From assembly GCA_039545315.1 (NCBI GenBank), contig BCIM01000009.1, forward strand, positions 496,001 through 560,000: a DNA stretch of 64,000 bases, given 5' to 3'. A model generated the notes under the pieces. That model made no database searches and had not been told where the DNA came from. It saw only the letters and a program-made list of their open reading frames with translations. Made by a program: the position numbers and the translations under genes. This stretch comes from Kondoa malvinella (Eukaryota > Basidiomycota > Agaricostilbomycetes > Agaricostilbales > Kondoaceae). Every line of letters starts with the position of its first letter. The stretch's first letter is position 1. This document shows positions 1 through 11,854 of this stretch, in pieces.

Positions 1-30
1 CCATTGCTTGAGCTGATGTATTCTGATTAG

Positions 31-3000
31 CTGCTTGGCTCGGATACTCCTACTGGTTCCAGCGTGCTCTCAATTCGCCTGTCTTATACGGTATCTCGTC
101 GGATTACAAAGACGATGATGCTTCCCTTCTGCAGAAGCGCGCGGACATCGCACATACCGCCGCTGTCGTCCTTGAAAAATCAGGTCTCGTCAAGTATGAT
201 CGCAAGACCGGCGTTCTGCAAAGCACTGAACTTGGTCGCATCGCGTCGTACTACTTCATCACCTACCAATCGATGCAAGAGTACAACAAGCACTTGCGTC
301 CGTCTATTGGCATGATTGAACTTTTCCGGATCTTCAGCTTGTCCGAAGAGTTCAAGTTTGTGCCCGTTAGACAAGAAGAGAAGCAGGAATTGGCGAAATT
401 GCTAGGTAAGCTAGTCAGACAACTGCTGATCATGGAACTAAGTCTTGCAATGGACCGAGTTCCAATACCGGTGAAGGAGAACATTGACGACCCTTCAGCC
501 AAGATCAATGTCCTTCTACAGTCATACATTTCTCAGCTGAAGCTCGACGGCTTCGCTCTGGTCGCAGACATGGTCTATGTGACTCAAAGTGCTGGTCGTA
601 TTTTGCGAGCCATCTTCGAAATTTGCCTGAAGCGTGGATGGGCCGCCTTGACGCAGAAAGCGCTCGATCTGTGCAAGATGGTCGACAAGCGCATGTGGTC
701 GACCATGTCACCTCTGCGCCAATTCAAGGGCATTCCAGTCGACATCGTCCGCCGAGCAGAACGGAAGGAATACCCTTGGTACAGATACTTCTACCTTGAG
801 CCGCCAGAACTTGGAGAACTCCTTGGTCTACCCAAGGCAGGCAAGCTGACCCACAAGCTTGTCCATCAATTCCCTCTGCTACTTCTCTCAGCACATGTCC
901 AGCCTATCACCAGATCGATGCTGAAGATAGAGCTCACCATCACCCCAGACTTTGAGTGGGACGAGAAAGTACATGGCTCGACAGAGTCGTTCTGGATTAT
1001 GGTCGAAGATGTCGATGGCGAGCTTGTGCTGTTCCACGAGCAATTCATGCTCCGTCAACGCTTCGCTACCGAAGACCACTACGTCACCTTCACTGTACCC
1101 ATTCTTGAGCCCACCCCACCTAACTACTTCATCACTGTAGTCTCGGATCGCTGGCTACATTCGATTACCAGACTTCCTGTCTCTTTCAAGAACCTCATTC
1201 TCCCTGCCAAATTCCCTGCGCCTACCAACCTCCTTGATCTACAGCCTCTACCAGTTTCAGCACTACACAACCGTCCTTACGAGCAAATCTATGCCGACTC
1301 TGTTAGCTCCTTCAACAAGATTCAGACGCAAGTTTTCCAAGCCTTGTATACAACCAACGACAATGTCCTGCTTTGCGCTCCAACCGGATCGGGCAAGACG
1401 ATCGCAGCAGAATTTGCACTTCTTCGACTCTGGGCCAACAACGGAGGCCGATGTGTCTGCATCGAACCTTACCAGGACGTCGTCGACTTCAGAGTTGCTG
1501 AGTGGTCCCAGAAATTCAGCTCTTTGCAAGGCGGCAAGTCCATTGTCGCTTTGACTGGCGAGAGCACGACCGATCTTCGCCTTCTGAACAAGAGCGATGT
1601 CATTGTTTGCACGCCAACCCAATGGGACCTCATCTCTCGTCGCTGGAAGCAGCGAAAAGCAGTACAAGAGCTTGGACTCGTCATTGCGGACGAAATTCAC
1701 CTGGTTGGCAGCGGCATCGGTCCGACTTATGAGGTAGTCATGTCGAGAGCAAGATTCGTTGCCGCTCAAACCGACAATCCGACCAGAATTGTCGCCTTTG
1801 GTGCTTCTTTGGCCAATGCGAAAGATCTCGGCGAATGGCTCGGCGTCTCTGCTCAGAATACCTTCAACTTTTCTCCTGGAGCCCGTCCACTACCAATGGA
1901 AGTGCACATCCAAAGCTTCAACGTTCCTCATTTCCCCTCCTTGATGATTCAAATGGCTAAACCAGCTTACCTCGCCATGACTGAATGGGCTGAAGATCGT
2001 CCTGTTATCGTCTTCGTACCGACCCGCAAGCAGTGTCGCCTCTCAGCCTCTGACCTTTTAACCTACTGCCTGGCTGACCAAGACCCGGATCGATTCTTGA
2101 ACATTGAAAAGTCGGATCTCGAGCCTCACCTTGAGCGTATTTCCGATGAAGACTTGAAAGAGACGCTGCGTAATGGTATCGGTTTCTACCATGAAGGTCT
2201 TTCGAAGCAAGACAAGCTCATCGTTGAGCGTCTCTACACTCTCGGCGCCATTCAAGTGGTGGTGGCTTCGAAAGAGACTGCATGGAGCATTCCTTTGACA
2301 GCCTACATGGTCATCATCATGGGAGCTCAGACCTACGAAGGCAAAGAGCATCGATATGTGGATTACGCCTTCCCGGATCTACTTCAAATGATGGGTCGGG
2401 CTTGTCGACCAAGAGAAGATGCCAGCAGCCGATGTGTCCTCATGATTCCTCAAGTTCGCAAACCTTTCTTCCTCCGGTTCCTCAACGAAGGATTGCCAAT
2501 CGAATCGCATATGCATCTGTCTCTCGCTGACAACCTCCTTTCCGAGATCGCCTCAAGGACGATATCGAACAAGCAGGAAGCCGTCGACTGGTTTACTTGG
2601 TTGTGGTGCTACAGGAGACTGACACAGAACCCGAATTACTACGTAAGCCTTTATGTAAGCGATCTTACTGCTCTTCTGACGCTTTCCACAGAACATGCAA
2701 GGCACAAGTCACAGGCATATGAGTGACTACTTGTCTGGGCTCATCGAAGACACACTCGCAACTCTCGAACAGGCCAAGTGTATTTCTATCGAAGATGAGA
2801 GTATGTAGTCTCGATATCTCATCGATTTGATGGTCTAATATGTCTCGTAGTGGACTTGAGCGCGCTCAATTTGGGTCTTATCGCCTCCTTCTACCAAGTG
2901 TCAAGCGTGAGTATTGCCTTTAGCATCTCGTTCTCGATCTAATGCTGCTTCTAGATCACCCTAGACACCTTCAGCATGTCTTTGACAGAGAAGACTAAGC

Positions 3001-4080
3001 TCAAGGGATTACTCGAAATCGTTTCTTCTGCTGTTGAATTCGAAGACATCCCGATAAGGCACCACGAAGATGTGATCTTGCGAAAGATCTACGACCGGGT
3101 GCCCGTCAAGCTTTCGTCCGTTGACTTCAGCTCGCCAAACTTCAAGACCAATGTCCTCCTCCAAGCTCACTTTTCGCGCATCCAGCTCACAGCCGATCTG
3201 GCATCAGATCAGATACTCGTTCTCGAACGTGTTGTGAAGCTGCTGTCTGCTTGCGTGGATGTCATGTCTTCCGAAGGCTACATCAACGCGCTCAAGGCTA
3301 TGGACATGACCCAGATGGTCGTTCAAGCTGTCTGGGATTCGGACTCGCATCTCAAGCAAATCCCGCACTTCTCCACTGCGGTGACGCAGCGATGTATTGA
3401 AAAGGAAGTCACAAGCGTCTACGATGTGACCGACTTGGACGATGAGCCTCGTGATCAGCTATTGCAGATGGACGCAAAGCAGATGAGGGATGTCGCTCGA
3501 TTCTGCAATGCCTATCCAAGTGAGTCGGATGTAACCTGGTTGATCAATTGCTGATGGCCCGACTCAGGTATCGACATCGAACACGAAGTGCAAAATCCAG
3601 AAGCTCTCATAGCAAGCAGCCCAATCAAGCTTACTGTTTCTCTTGCACGAGACGAAGATGGCGAGGACGAGGACCACTCGGTGGTCGCGCCCTTCTATCC
3701 TGGCAAGAAGACTGAAAATTGGTGGGTTGTGGTTGGCGAAGCCGAAAAGTCAAAGACAGTACGTTTGTAATGCTGACAATCGTAGAGCAACATCACTAAC
3801 ACATATTCTCAGCTCTTGAGCATCAAAAAGGTGCCTCTGCAACAAAAGGCCAATGTGAACCTGGAGTTCCAGCTGCCAAAGGGGTCACACAAGCTCACTC
3901 TGTCTGGTAAGCTCCGATGCGGTCTCTCGTCTATAGCGGCACTAATACTCGATGGTAGTGGTCTGCGATTCTTACATCGGTTGTGATCGAGAATTCGCCG
4001 TCGATGTGAATGTGGCCGAAGGTGAGGAGAGCGAAGATGAGGACTCGGATGACGATGGGGATGTAGAAATGGGCAACTGA
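31..4080 (+). CDS. BRR2: Pre-mRNA-splicing helicase Brr2, C-terminal half (5' truncated by window)
   Basis: Ski2-like RNA helicase of the U5 snRNP that unwinds U4/U6 during spliceosome activation. The window opens in an intron (acceptor at 27-30) and the first exon enters the winged-helix part of the N-terminal helicase cassette. Then follow its Sec63 unit, the second (C-terminal) RecA cassette and the second Sec63/Ig-like unit, ending in the acidic tail expected of Brr2. Motif I of the second cassette reads APTGSGKT (about 1379) and motif II DEIH (about 1690). As in other Brr2 proteins, this cassette lacks canonical downstream motifs and is probably not a motor. Introns fit at 2643-2691, 2801-2850, 2907-2954, 3520-3567, 3759-3812 and 3907-3958. 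Continuity with the family is near complete, so the identification is firm; the N-terminal half lies outside the window. Confidence 0.95.
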
Positions 4081-4220
4081 GTAGATAGATATGTAAATGT
4101 ACAATATGGCATCTTGCATTCGTGCAATCATTGAGCTAGTCTACTGCTTTCCTGCTATTGCTACGCCATTCAAGCGCCGGGTCGTGTTGAAACTAGGATA
4201 CATGTGCATTGCAAGCTCGA

Positions 4221-6401
4221 TTATAGCTTCGCTCGATTCATGTGAGCATCGGGTGAGAATGCACTAATGCCCATCAAGCTGTTCTTGTTGTCCTTGTCTG
4301 CATCGTCCATCAGCACCACAACAACCGAAATGCTGATACGATTTCTCAGTTCAGGCCGATTGGCTCGTCATACAGGGGACATACTCGTCACGATACCGCC
4401 TCGAGAGCGGCGAAGGTATCGAGAGAAGACCCCGGAAGTGCTGTTATCGTGATCAGTATCGGTCTAAACGAGTCGCATCAACTGAGGAAATGCTTGAGGC
4501 TCACTTCAGTATTTTGACCACCCAACGCATTTCTAGGGAAGGGAATTGATCAGTACTTTGCATACTTCATGACAGTACGACGACCCACCTAATAAGATGT
4601 GTACTTAGGTTTCCATCGACAAACAAGAAGCGGCCATTTCGTTTCGTTGCTGGTACATGGCCACTCGACGAGGCATTCGCGTCCGGGGTCACCCGCTTCA
4701 GAAGATCTTGTTCGCTTTGAGGTTTCCGTACGCCGTCAAGGTGAGCTCCGACCAGACCAACAATCGTGTCGTTTTCGAGCTCATCGAACAGTCCATCCGT
4801 CGCCATGACGAGAAATCGTTTCGGCTTCTTAGTCCCTTTTGCATCTATGCTTTCGAGATTGCGAGTCGTCACGACTGGCTCGGCAGTGACATATGGCGGC
4901 GAGAGACTGCGACGCGTTGGGCATCAGATGCGTCTTGCATTGAGAAATATCACTCACTAATTTCTTGGATCGCCCCTTCTTGGCAGATTAAAGTACTGAA
5001 GCACCTTGTTGTACATGCCGACTGGCCATTTATAACGGTTGTCACTGTCAGTCAGTGAGTCAGCTTACAATGTCAAAGGAAGCACGACTGCTCACCCAAA
5101 AGCACGCGTCGGTTCTAGATGACCCAAGACACGCCCTTGAGACACAACAGTATTCTTCTCCGCTTCCGGATGTTCCTTTTGCATTCTTGCTACCTCTTTC
5201 ATATTCCGCCCAGTCTGATCATCTGTCAAAACATCGACCTTCCACTTTGAGGTCGCGGGATCCCAAACACCCATGACAGCCCTCGAGTCACCTGTCACTG
5301 CTACACTGATCCTATTCCTCGCTGTATCGATAACGGAAAGCAAAGCACAAGCGCCGCTCAAAGCTGGTAACACCGATTGCAGGTCGGTAGCAGATGGGAT
5401 GGTAGAGGTAGATTCTTTCGTCTTGTTCATTAGATTGAGCGGCTTGTCTGAAATGTCCTTGTCTAGTTTGAGGAAAGCGTTCTTCAAAGCCGCAGCAACA
5501 ATGTTTGGGTCTTCGTCTAGATTTGTGAAGCGAACATCGCCGTCTGAGCTTCTTCGGAGTCCGTTGCCCTTCAGTAACGATTGTAGGAGTGAGACTTTTG
5601 ATTTGGCACTTGCGCCTTCAGTCATCTCTTGTAGTGCCGAAATGCGAAATGTTTCGTATTCAGGTGTTGCGTTAAAGACGCCTTGTAGCTCGCGTGAAAC
5701 GTAAGGTATCAGGTATTCGGACAGGTGTTTTGATGTTTGCCAGCCAGAGTGGCCTGCAGAGCTGTTTTCAGTTGATTTTATGGTACTAGAGACATTATGA
5801 CTTGCCGTCAAACACTCCGAACATGAGCAGATCTCCTTTGACCTCTGATGAAGGATCTCTTGTGATTACAGATACAGCGTGATCATCTTCTATGGGTGAA
5901 TTTGATGCGAGGAAACTGGTATCCCATCTTGAAACGATATTGTTCCCTGGTCGAGTGATGGTCCATCTAACACAGGTCTTTAGCAAGAGACTACACTTTC
6001 TGGCCTACTACATACGCAGCCTGGTGCTCATGAAGCTTAGCTTCCGCTTGTGCCATTGACAGCATCGTAAGAGTTTTGGTAGATTGACCGAACGAATTCG
6101 AGCCGGGTATCTGCAGAGTGAAGGTCTGATCCTTGCTTGAGGCAGCAGAAGTACTGAGAGCAGCCGCTTGACCTGATGCAGGTGCTTCTTGAGCGCCAGA
6201 CGATTGTGTGTAGAGCAGCGCTGAAATACCGACAACTCCAGCGCCTATGAGAGAGATATCAACGACTCGACGTCGAGCAGCAGATGGGCGCGGCTTCGGA
6301 GGCTTGGGAGAGGTGCTGTTGGGAGATGCAGAAGAATTTGGTGCTGCGAGTGAAGTTGACGTCGATAGGCAGCGAGTTATAGCCTTGCCGTTCCTTCTCA
6401 T
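4221..6401 (-). CDS. Mitochondrial PP2C-type phosphatase (PDP/Ptc5-like)
   Basis: Mg/Mn-dependent Ser/Thr phosphatase. The N-terminus (RRNGKAITRCLSTSTS) looks like a mitochondrial presequence and is followed by a membrane segment around residue 55 (ISLIGAGVVGISALLY), as in Ptc5-type pyruvate dehydrogenase phosphatases. PP2C motifs in order: PIEDDHA, FGVFDGHSGW, GDSRAVMG, ATDGLFDEL, HLIRNALGG and a C-terminal SRRYRDE followed by a hydrophobic strand. Exons inferred: 6016-6401, 5806-5966, 5096-5753, 4968-5044, 4589-4906, 4505-4532, 4385-4440, 4221-4344. The intron at 5754-5805 must use a GC donor: it splits the catalytic DGH motif exactly, and no GT donor restores it. A shorter reading that stops at 4478 would lose the conserved C-terminal block and is less likely. 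It is transcribed towards BRR2 with a 140-base gap. Confidence 0.88.
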
Positions 6402-6830
6402 GGTATCATCAAGCTCTTATTAAGCCAGGTATCAGGTATCTCAATGCCTAAGTGCGAGCTTGGGAGCTGGTATCGACGTTTTTGTCGAATCAAGGTTTGA
6501 CGCGAGACCGTCATGCGCAGCAGTGTCTGGCATTCTGTACAGCGTCTGCGTGTCTGCCTCAAGCTATGCGTGGTTTCTCTGTCTTCTGAGGTCTAGCTTT
6601 TGCGATGCGTCCCGATTTCACGAGACGCTGTCTACTTTGCATCATCTCTTTCTGCCCCTTGCAGTCTCCCATTGCTGCCCTCTGTACTTGCTTCATGTCT
6701 ATCTCATCTATATGACGCGCATTTCGCTTGGCTTAAACATCTATGTCAGCCAACAATTATGATTTTGGCCATGGCCTCTCATGTTGCATGTATTCTACCT
6801 CTGCTTTTCCTTTGACAAACTGCCATCCTG
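6402..6830. promoter_or_regulatory. Divergent intergenic region, PP2C / LRR gene
   Basis: This is the shared 5' region of two divergently transcribed genes. No further gene or recognisable motif is seen in it; short open frames here have no supporting features. Confidence 0.5.
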
Positions 6831-9462
6831 ATGAAGCTACAATTCTTACTGTTGCTCTCTGCTTTGCTAGTGGCCGAATCTCAAGCTGCCGTTGTTCCAC
6901 GAAGCTCGCATCACGCTCATGCCCATTCGCATTCGCACTCTCACTCGCATGGACATCAAGCACACCAGCCACGACGTTTCAGTGATCCACCTACAGTCCC
7001 TCTACTTCGACGATCCGACGGTCTGCTCTTATCCAGCAGCGTGAAAAAGCTGGTCGATCATCCGGTTCACCGTGGTGCAATTAATGTCTCTGGCGTTCCC
7101 TTCTTGGTCAAGCCTGTGCATATGCCTCTATCAAAACGGAGCGACGATGCAATTGACTTCTCTGGCGTTCCTTTCTTGGTCAAGCCTGTGCATATGCCTC
7201 TATCAAAACGGAGCGACGATGCGATTGACTTCTCTGGCGTTCCTTTCTTGATCACACCTGTGCACATGCCTTTGCTGAGGCGGCGCAGTGAGGATGATTG
7301 GGAGGAAGAAGGTAAGCTGCCAATCCTTTTAACTCTTTCAGATTCACTAATGTTGAGTCTTTCGATGCTCTTAGATGATGACTCTGGAGATGAGGATGAC
7401 GATTACGATGAGAAACGACCGAAAGGCAAATCGTACAAGGATGAAAAGTCCGACATGGATGCCGACGAAAGTTGGAAGGACAAAGCTAGCGAGTCAGAAT
7501 CGGACGGAAAGTCAATGTCAGACAGTGGCAGTAGCAAGGATGAAGAGGAACCAAAGTCCGGCAAAGGATCAGATTCGAAAGACGAGGACAAGTCGACTTC
7601 AAGCAGTAGCAAAGGCAAGAGTCAGAGCGAGGATGAGGACGAGGAAAGCTGGACGAATAAAGGGTCGAAGATGGACAATGACTGGGAAGAGAAGCCGTCC
7701 AAGCCTTCGTCCAAAGACACTGACAAATCCTCTACCGACGATGCACCGAAAGCGAGTCCCAGCGCGTCCAAAGATAAGGCATACGAAGAAGAGGAAGAAG
7801 GTTTGTCCAAGTTTTCCTGAGGTCTGATTTTCGCTGACGGATAACAACAGATGACAAAGGTTCTTTGCTTGACTCTCTTTTCGAGCCTTTGAACACCAAA
7901 TCAGATGGGGAGCATGATCATGAAAATCACTCGTCCAGCTCAAACAAAAAGTCCTCCACTGAAGACGAAGATTCGGATGAAGAGCAAGATCGGGAGACCT
8001 CACCCAAAAAAACTTACAGCAATAAAGATGCTTCACCGGACAGCAAGAAGTACGACGACAACTCGGAAGAAGATGATTCAAAGGGCAGCAAGTCATCGTC
8101 AAACTCTTCAGACTCAGCCGAGAAAGGTAGCTCAGACACCAAGAAAGGCCAGAGCTATGCCAAATCGGATACCGGAGGCAAATCAGACGACTATGAACCG
8201 GATGATCAAGACGAGGACGAGGAGACAGGCGACTATGAAAAGGACAAGACCAACAGCGCGACCAATTCATCAGCTGGATCTAGTTATGCTCAACCGCAAA
8301 GCTTTAAGAAAGACAATGCGCGCCCAGCCGCAGATTGCCAAGCACTCAAAAAGGTCTACAACGAGATGAACGGCACAAGCTGGTACACTCAGCTTGGTTG
8401 GAGCAACCCTGATGACCCGGATTGCTGTCACTATGGCGGCGTGACTTGTGACTCGCAATCGAGAGTAGTGGATCTCGACTTGGGAGAGAACAACCTGGCT
8501 GGCCCTTTGTCTTCTGGTTTCTTTGAGCTTGATCAGCTCAAGCGACTGTAAGTGTGCTTCTTCTCCGTCTCGGCTTATTCTTACATCCGGTGTTCAGGAA
8601 TGTCTCGTTCAATCAGATCTCTGGCTATCTGCCCGATAGCTTTGGCATGGTTCCTTTACTAGATACATTGTGAGTGTTGAAAGGAATGGAAATTTGCGTA
8701 CACTAACCACAAATCAGGGCTATCGACAACAACACCTTTACTGGCACGCTACCAGCTTCCCTGCTTGGCTCTTCCGCTATAAAGAGCTTCCACGCTTCCG
8801 CTAACGACTTTACCGGCTCGCTTTACTTCCTCAATGCTACAGCTCTCGACCAACTCTACATTGCTCGAAACAGCTTCACCTACCTCAATCTTACCATGAA
8901 CTACGAACTCACCAAAGTGGTCATCGACAACAACAAATTCACAGGATCGCTCTCTGACATCAAGCTGCCCGCTGTGCAAGTCTTCACCGCATCAAATAAC
9001 ATGTTCAGCGGACCTATGTTTGATCTCGCATCAATGTCTCAACTGTCCAGACTGTAAGCTTTAGCCGTTATCTTAGATCAGGAGCTGATCTTTTGTCAGG
9101 GACATATCGAACAATCAGTTCCTCGGACCATATCCAGCCATCTCTGCTAACCCAAGTCTCGAGTATTTGTACGTTATGCAGCTCGCCCAATCTCGTATTA
9201 CCGAACTAATCATGCCTGCAGCGGTATAAGCGGAAACCAATGGCAAGGCGCTTTCCCATTAACAGCAGCTCCTTCGAACCTCTACTCATGCTCCGTCGAC
9301 CCTGTACCAAAATCAGCTTGTCCAGCGGAAGCGACTATGCAAGAGTCTTCCTCGCTTGCTTACCACTGCAAACTACAATGTCGAGGTGGAGGCGAAGATG
9401 TCAACGCGGGTGTACCAGCTTCAATCGAAAGCGCTGCGCCTCCTGCCGAAAGTACTTGGTAG
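6831..9462 (+). CDS. Secreted His-rich, Kex2-repeat, Ser/Asp/Lys-rich protein with C-terminal LRR domain
   Basis: A clear signal peptide (MKLQFLLLLSALLVAESQA) is followed by a histidine-rich run (HAHAHSHSHSHSHGH). Then come about three copies of a 24-residue unit, each ending in KR or RR, which are Kex2-type cleavage sites. Next is a long low-complexity Ser/Asp/Glu/Lys region over two exons. The C-terminal third is a plant-type LRR N-cap (DCQALKKVYNEMNGTSWY, paired Cys, GVTCDSQSRVVDLDL) and about eight leucine-rich repeats, then a Cys-containing tail. Exons: 6831-7311, 7375-7800, 7851-8547, 8598-8669, 8718-9053, 9100-9168, 9222-9462. The first intron length is a multiple of three, so its retention would keep the frame. 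Probable role is in the wall or extracellular space; whether the repeats release peptides is inference. The start is the first ATG before the signal peptide. Confidence 0.8.
7081..7284 (+). repeat. 72-base in-frame tandem repeat (24-residue Kex2-flanked unit)
   Basis: Nearly three head-to-tail copies of a 72-base unit, in register at 7089, 7161 and 7233. The first two are almost identical in sequence; the third diverges at its end (ITPVHMPLLRRR replaces VKPVHMPLSKR). Each unit carries FSGVPFL and VHMPL and ends in dibasic residues. Confidence 0.9.
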
Positions 9463-9645
9463 AATCTCTCTTGATTCGTTCAACTTTGGTGGTCGAGGGC
9501 TGTAGACGACTAAGGGATGTAGATAGAAATGTAATAATGCGTGCTGTGTGTATATATTCACGATTCTAATGCCAACACTATTATACTATCCAACAAGTCC
9601 GTAACAATGTATGCAAAAAGTCCTTTGTAACGAGTGACCAGCACC

Positions 9646-11266
9646 TTATTCTGGGATCTGTCCACTTGCAGTCGGTTCGACAGCGGCTGAAGCTGTAGCT
9701 TGTTCTGTCGGGACAGCAGTAGGCGTCACGTCGCTTCCAGCATCTGACCGCAACACATAACCCATCGAACGCATAGTCTCCCTCACTGCTGATCCTATAG
9801 CTCGATTGATGTCGATTTGATCGAGGAATTCTGTAGTATTCACTTGACCGAGCGACAAATTGGCGTTGGCTGGATCGAAAGCAGCTATCCTGAATGCTAG
9901 CGATCCACGTTCTGCTCTAGGGCACATTAAGAAATTGAGAGTATCGGCATAGGTAGATTGGTCGCTAGACGAAAAGATCAGCCACGTTGTCAGATCAAAG
10001 ATAGACAAACTCACAAATGAGATCCGCTAGACCCCTGTGCCCATGCTCCCTGATACGCCGTCTGCATGATAATAGCCGTCCCCGATGTAGTACGGAAGAG
10101 AAGGGATTCCGGCACAATGACTTGTTCCGCCAGCGTGACATACGTCTCTTCTGCAAATTCGGAAGACGGAGCTGTTTGGTAAGTACCAAAGACGCTGCCA
10201 TTGTTGGGCAAGATAGAATCTTGTATTTGTTGTGCTACTTGAGTTAGGGATTGCGGTAGGCTATCAGTAGGTGTCGGGCCATTGAGGTAGAGGTATCGAT
10301 CAAAGGCGTATTCATACAGACCGGCGTATTCAAAGCTTCCGTTGGTGTATTGATAGCCAGTGATTTCGAGACCGAAAGCAGCTGGGTATTGAACAGACTC
10401 TTGCTGGTAGAACCAAGCCGATGCGAAGCCAAGCCCGTGAAGAAGCTCATGGACTACAGTCCCCAAGAAATCACTTGAAGAATAACCACTTGGGTCTGGG
10501 TCGCCTCTGAACCAAGAGTTGCGTACTTCTGGTCGACTGTTGAACCGCGCGCGAAGATCGAACGGAGCGTATGTCGGTTCTGAAGCGAGGTTGAATTGCT
10601 TGACTAGCGCTTGCGGGTAGAACCGAACGCGTCCATCATCGTCTTGTAGTGGAATATATCGAGATGCAGAAGCAGACCCTGATGACATTATGAGTTCATG
10701 CAAGTGGCACTGCATGATAAGTAAACACACCGAGATAAGTTTCACCCTCTCCAGGTCCGCACAGTCCATTAGGGCAGAAGGGAGATACTGAAGCATTCAC
10801 AACGATTGTAGTAGTGAGTCGAAAGATGTCGGAGAGCATTTGACCAGCTTGGTTGAAAGCCTCTTCCACTCGTTCGCAATAGTCCGCTCGTTGATCAGCA
10901 CCACTAGGGTTGGCAGATTAATTAGGTTATAGCACGGTACGACGAGACTCACGCCTCGCAATCTAGCTGAATGTCAAACGCATTGGTAGAAGTAGAGACT
11001 GTTCCGGGGAGGGCCGTTTCTAGAGGTGTTGCTGCAGAGGCAGTTGGTGCGGTGCCAGTCGGATCGATGATGAAATTAGGTCGAGGGCTTGTACCATCGT
11101 ACAGACACGGTACAGGCACTCGGACACCAGGCTCGAGCGGGTTTGGTATATCGAAACAGGCAAGTTGGCCTCTTTCAGACTCGGATCCTGGCTTTTGCCT
11201 TCTTTGTAAAGGTGCTGCACTCGTTGCTGATAATAACAAGGCGCATAACAGTGTAGACGCAATCAT
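9646..11266 (-). CDS. Secreted zinc metalloprotease, metzincin/leishmanolysin-like
   Basis: The protein has a signal peptide (MIASTLLCALLLSATSAAP) followed by RR, a likely pro-region and the zinc motif VVHELLHGLGFASAW. The residue where a classical metzincin puts its third His is Ser. However, about 160 residues later the motif GSSGSHLDQS precedes NFLMCP, which resembles the distant third His (SHW...LM) of M8 leishmanolysins. Cysteines are spread through the protein, as expected of a secreted enzyme. Exons inferred: 10953-11266, 10731-10903, 10015-10678, 9646-9964, all with 49-52 base introns. The tail is Thr/Ala/Val-rich with no clear anchor. The protease type is established by HExxH; the exact family is inference. 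It is divergently arranged with the MYND gene. Confidence 0.75.
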
Positions 11267-11854
11267 GGTTGGCGGTGTGGAGACAAGAGAAGAGAAAATG
11301 CAAGAAATGACGATCCCTGGAGTGCCAAGCCTTTAGCCTTCACACCCTCGGCCTATCTCTGTGCCTGTATACGGCGCAGCGCAACAAGAATTGGAGCAGC
11401 AGTGTCCGATCACAGCCTTTGTCGTTCAGCGCGAAAACAATCGAGACTTTGCCATGTCAAAAGGCTCAACTGTGTCAACGGTTTTCGAAACGCTAATCAA
11501 AGTGCTAAGGCTGTTCAGAGGAGTCGTTGCTGGCTGTTTTCTCTTTTCGTATTTATGCGCGTGCAAGAAGTTCGACTGTGGAAACTTCGAATGGCAATTT
11601 CTTGCTCTGTTTGATCCAATTTGGCAAAAGTCTTTCCTGTTTTGTGCGTTCGACTCGTCATGTGAATGTTGGTGCAGCATCAAGACTCGCTTGAAAGATT
11701 TAACTACGTCCGCAAAATGCAATCTGGGGTCCGAGAGCCTTGTTACGTCTCTCCGTTCTAGCTTTGCGAGCCGCGGCCAAGAGTGTCAAGAGTCTCTCTA
11801 CGAGCGCAAGAACACTCTATTATCGCAGCTCAACCTGTTGTCGGTCAGAACATC
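11267..11854. promoter_or_regulatory. Divergent intergenic region, protease / MYND gene
   Basis: About 590 bases separate two divergent start codons. Open frames across 11361-11864 lack a convincing start or any recognisable domain, so part of this stretch could still be a 5' exon of the MYND gene. Confidence 0.4.

Noticed and set aside
4478..4480. Alternative stop for the PP2C gene after LKHFLS
   Set aside because: Using GTGAGC at 4499-4504 as a donor recovers the conserved SIPSPLSRRYRDE block and final hydrophobic strand, so the shorter end is less likely.
7375..8369. Arg/Thr/Met-rich open frames overlapping the LRR gene on both strands
   Set aside because: They are out-of-frame shadows of the Ser/Asp/Lys low-complexity exons, whose skewed codons suppress stops in other frames.
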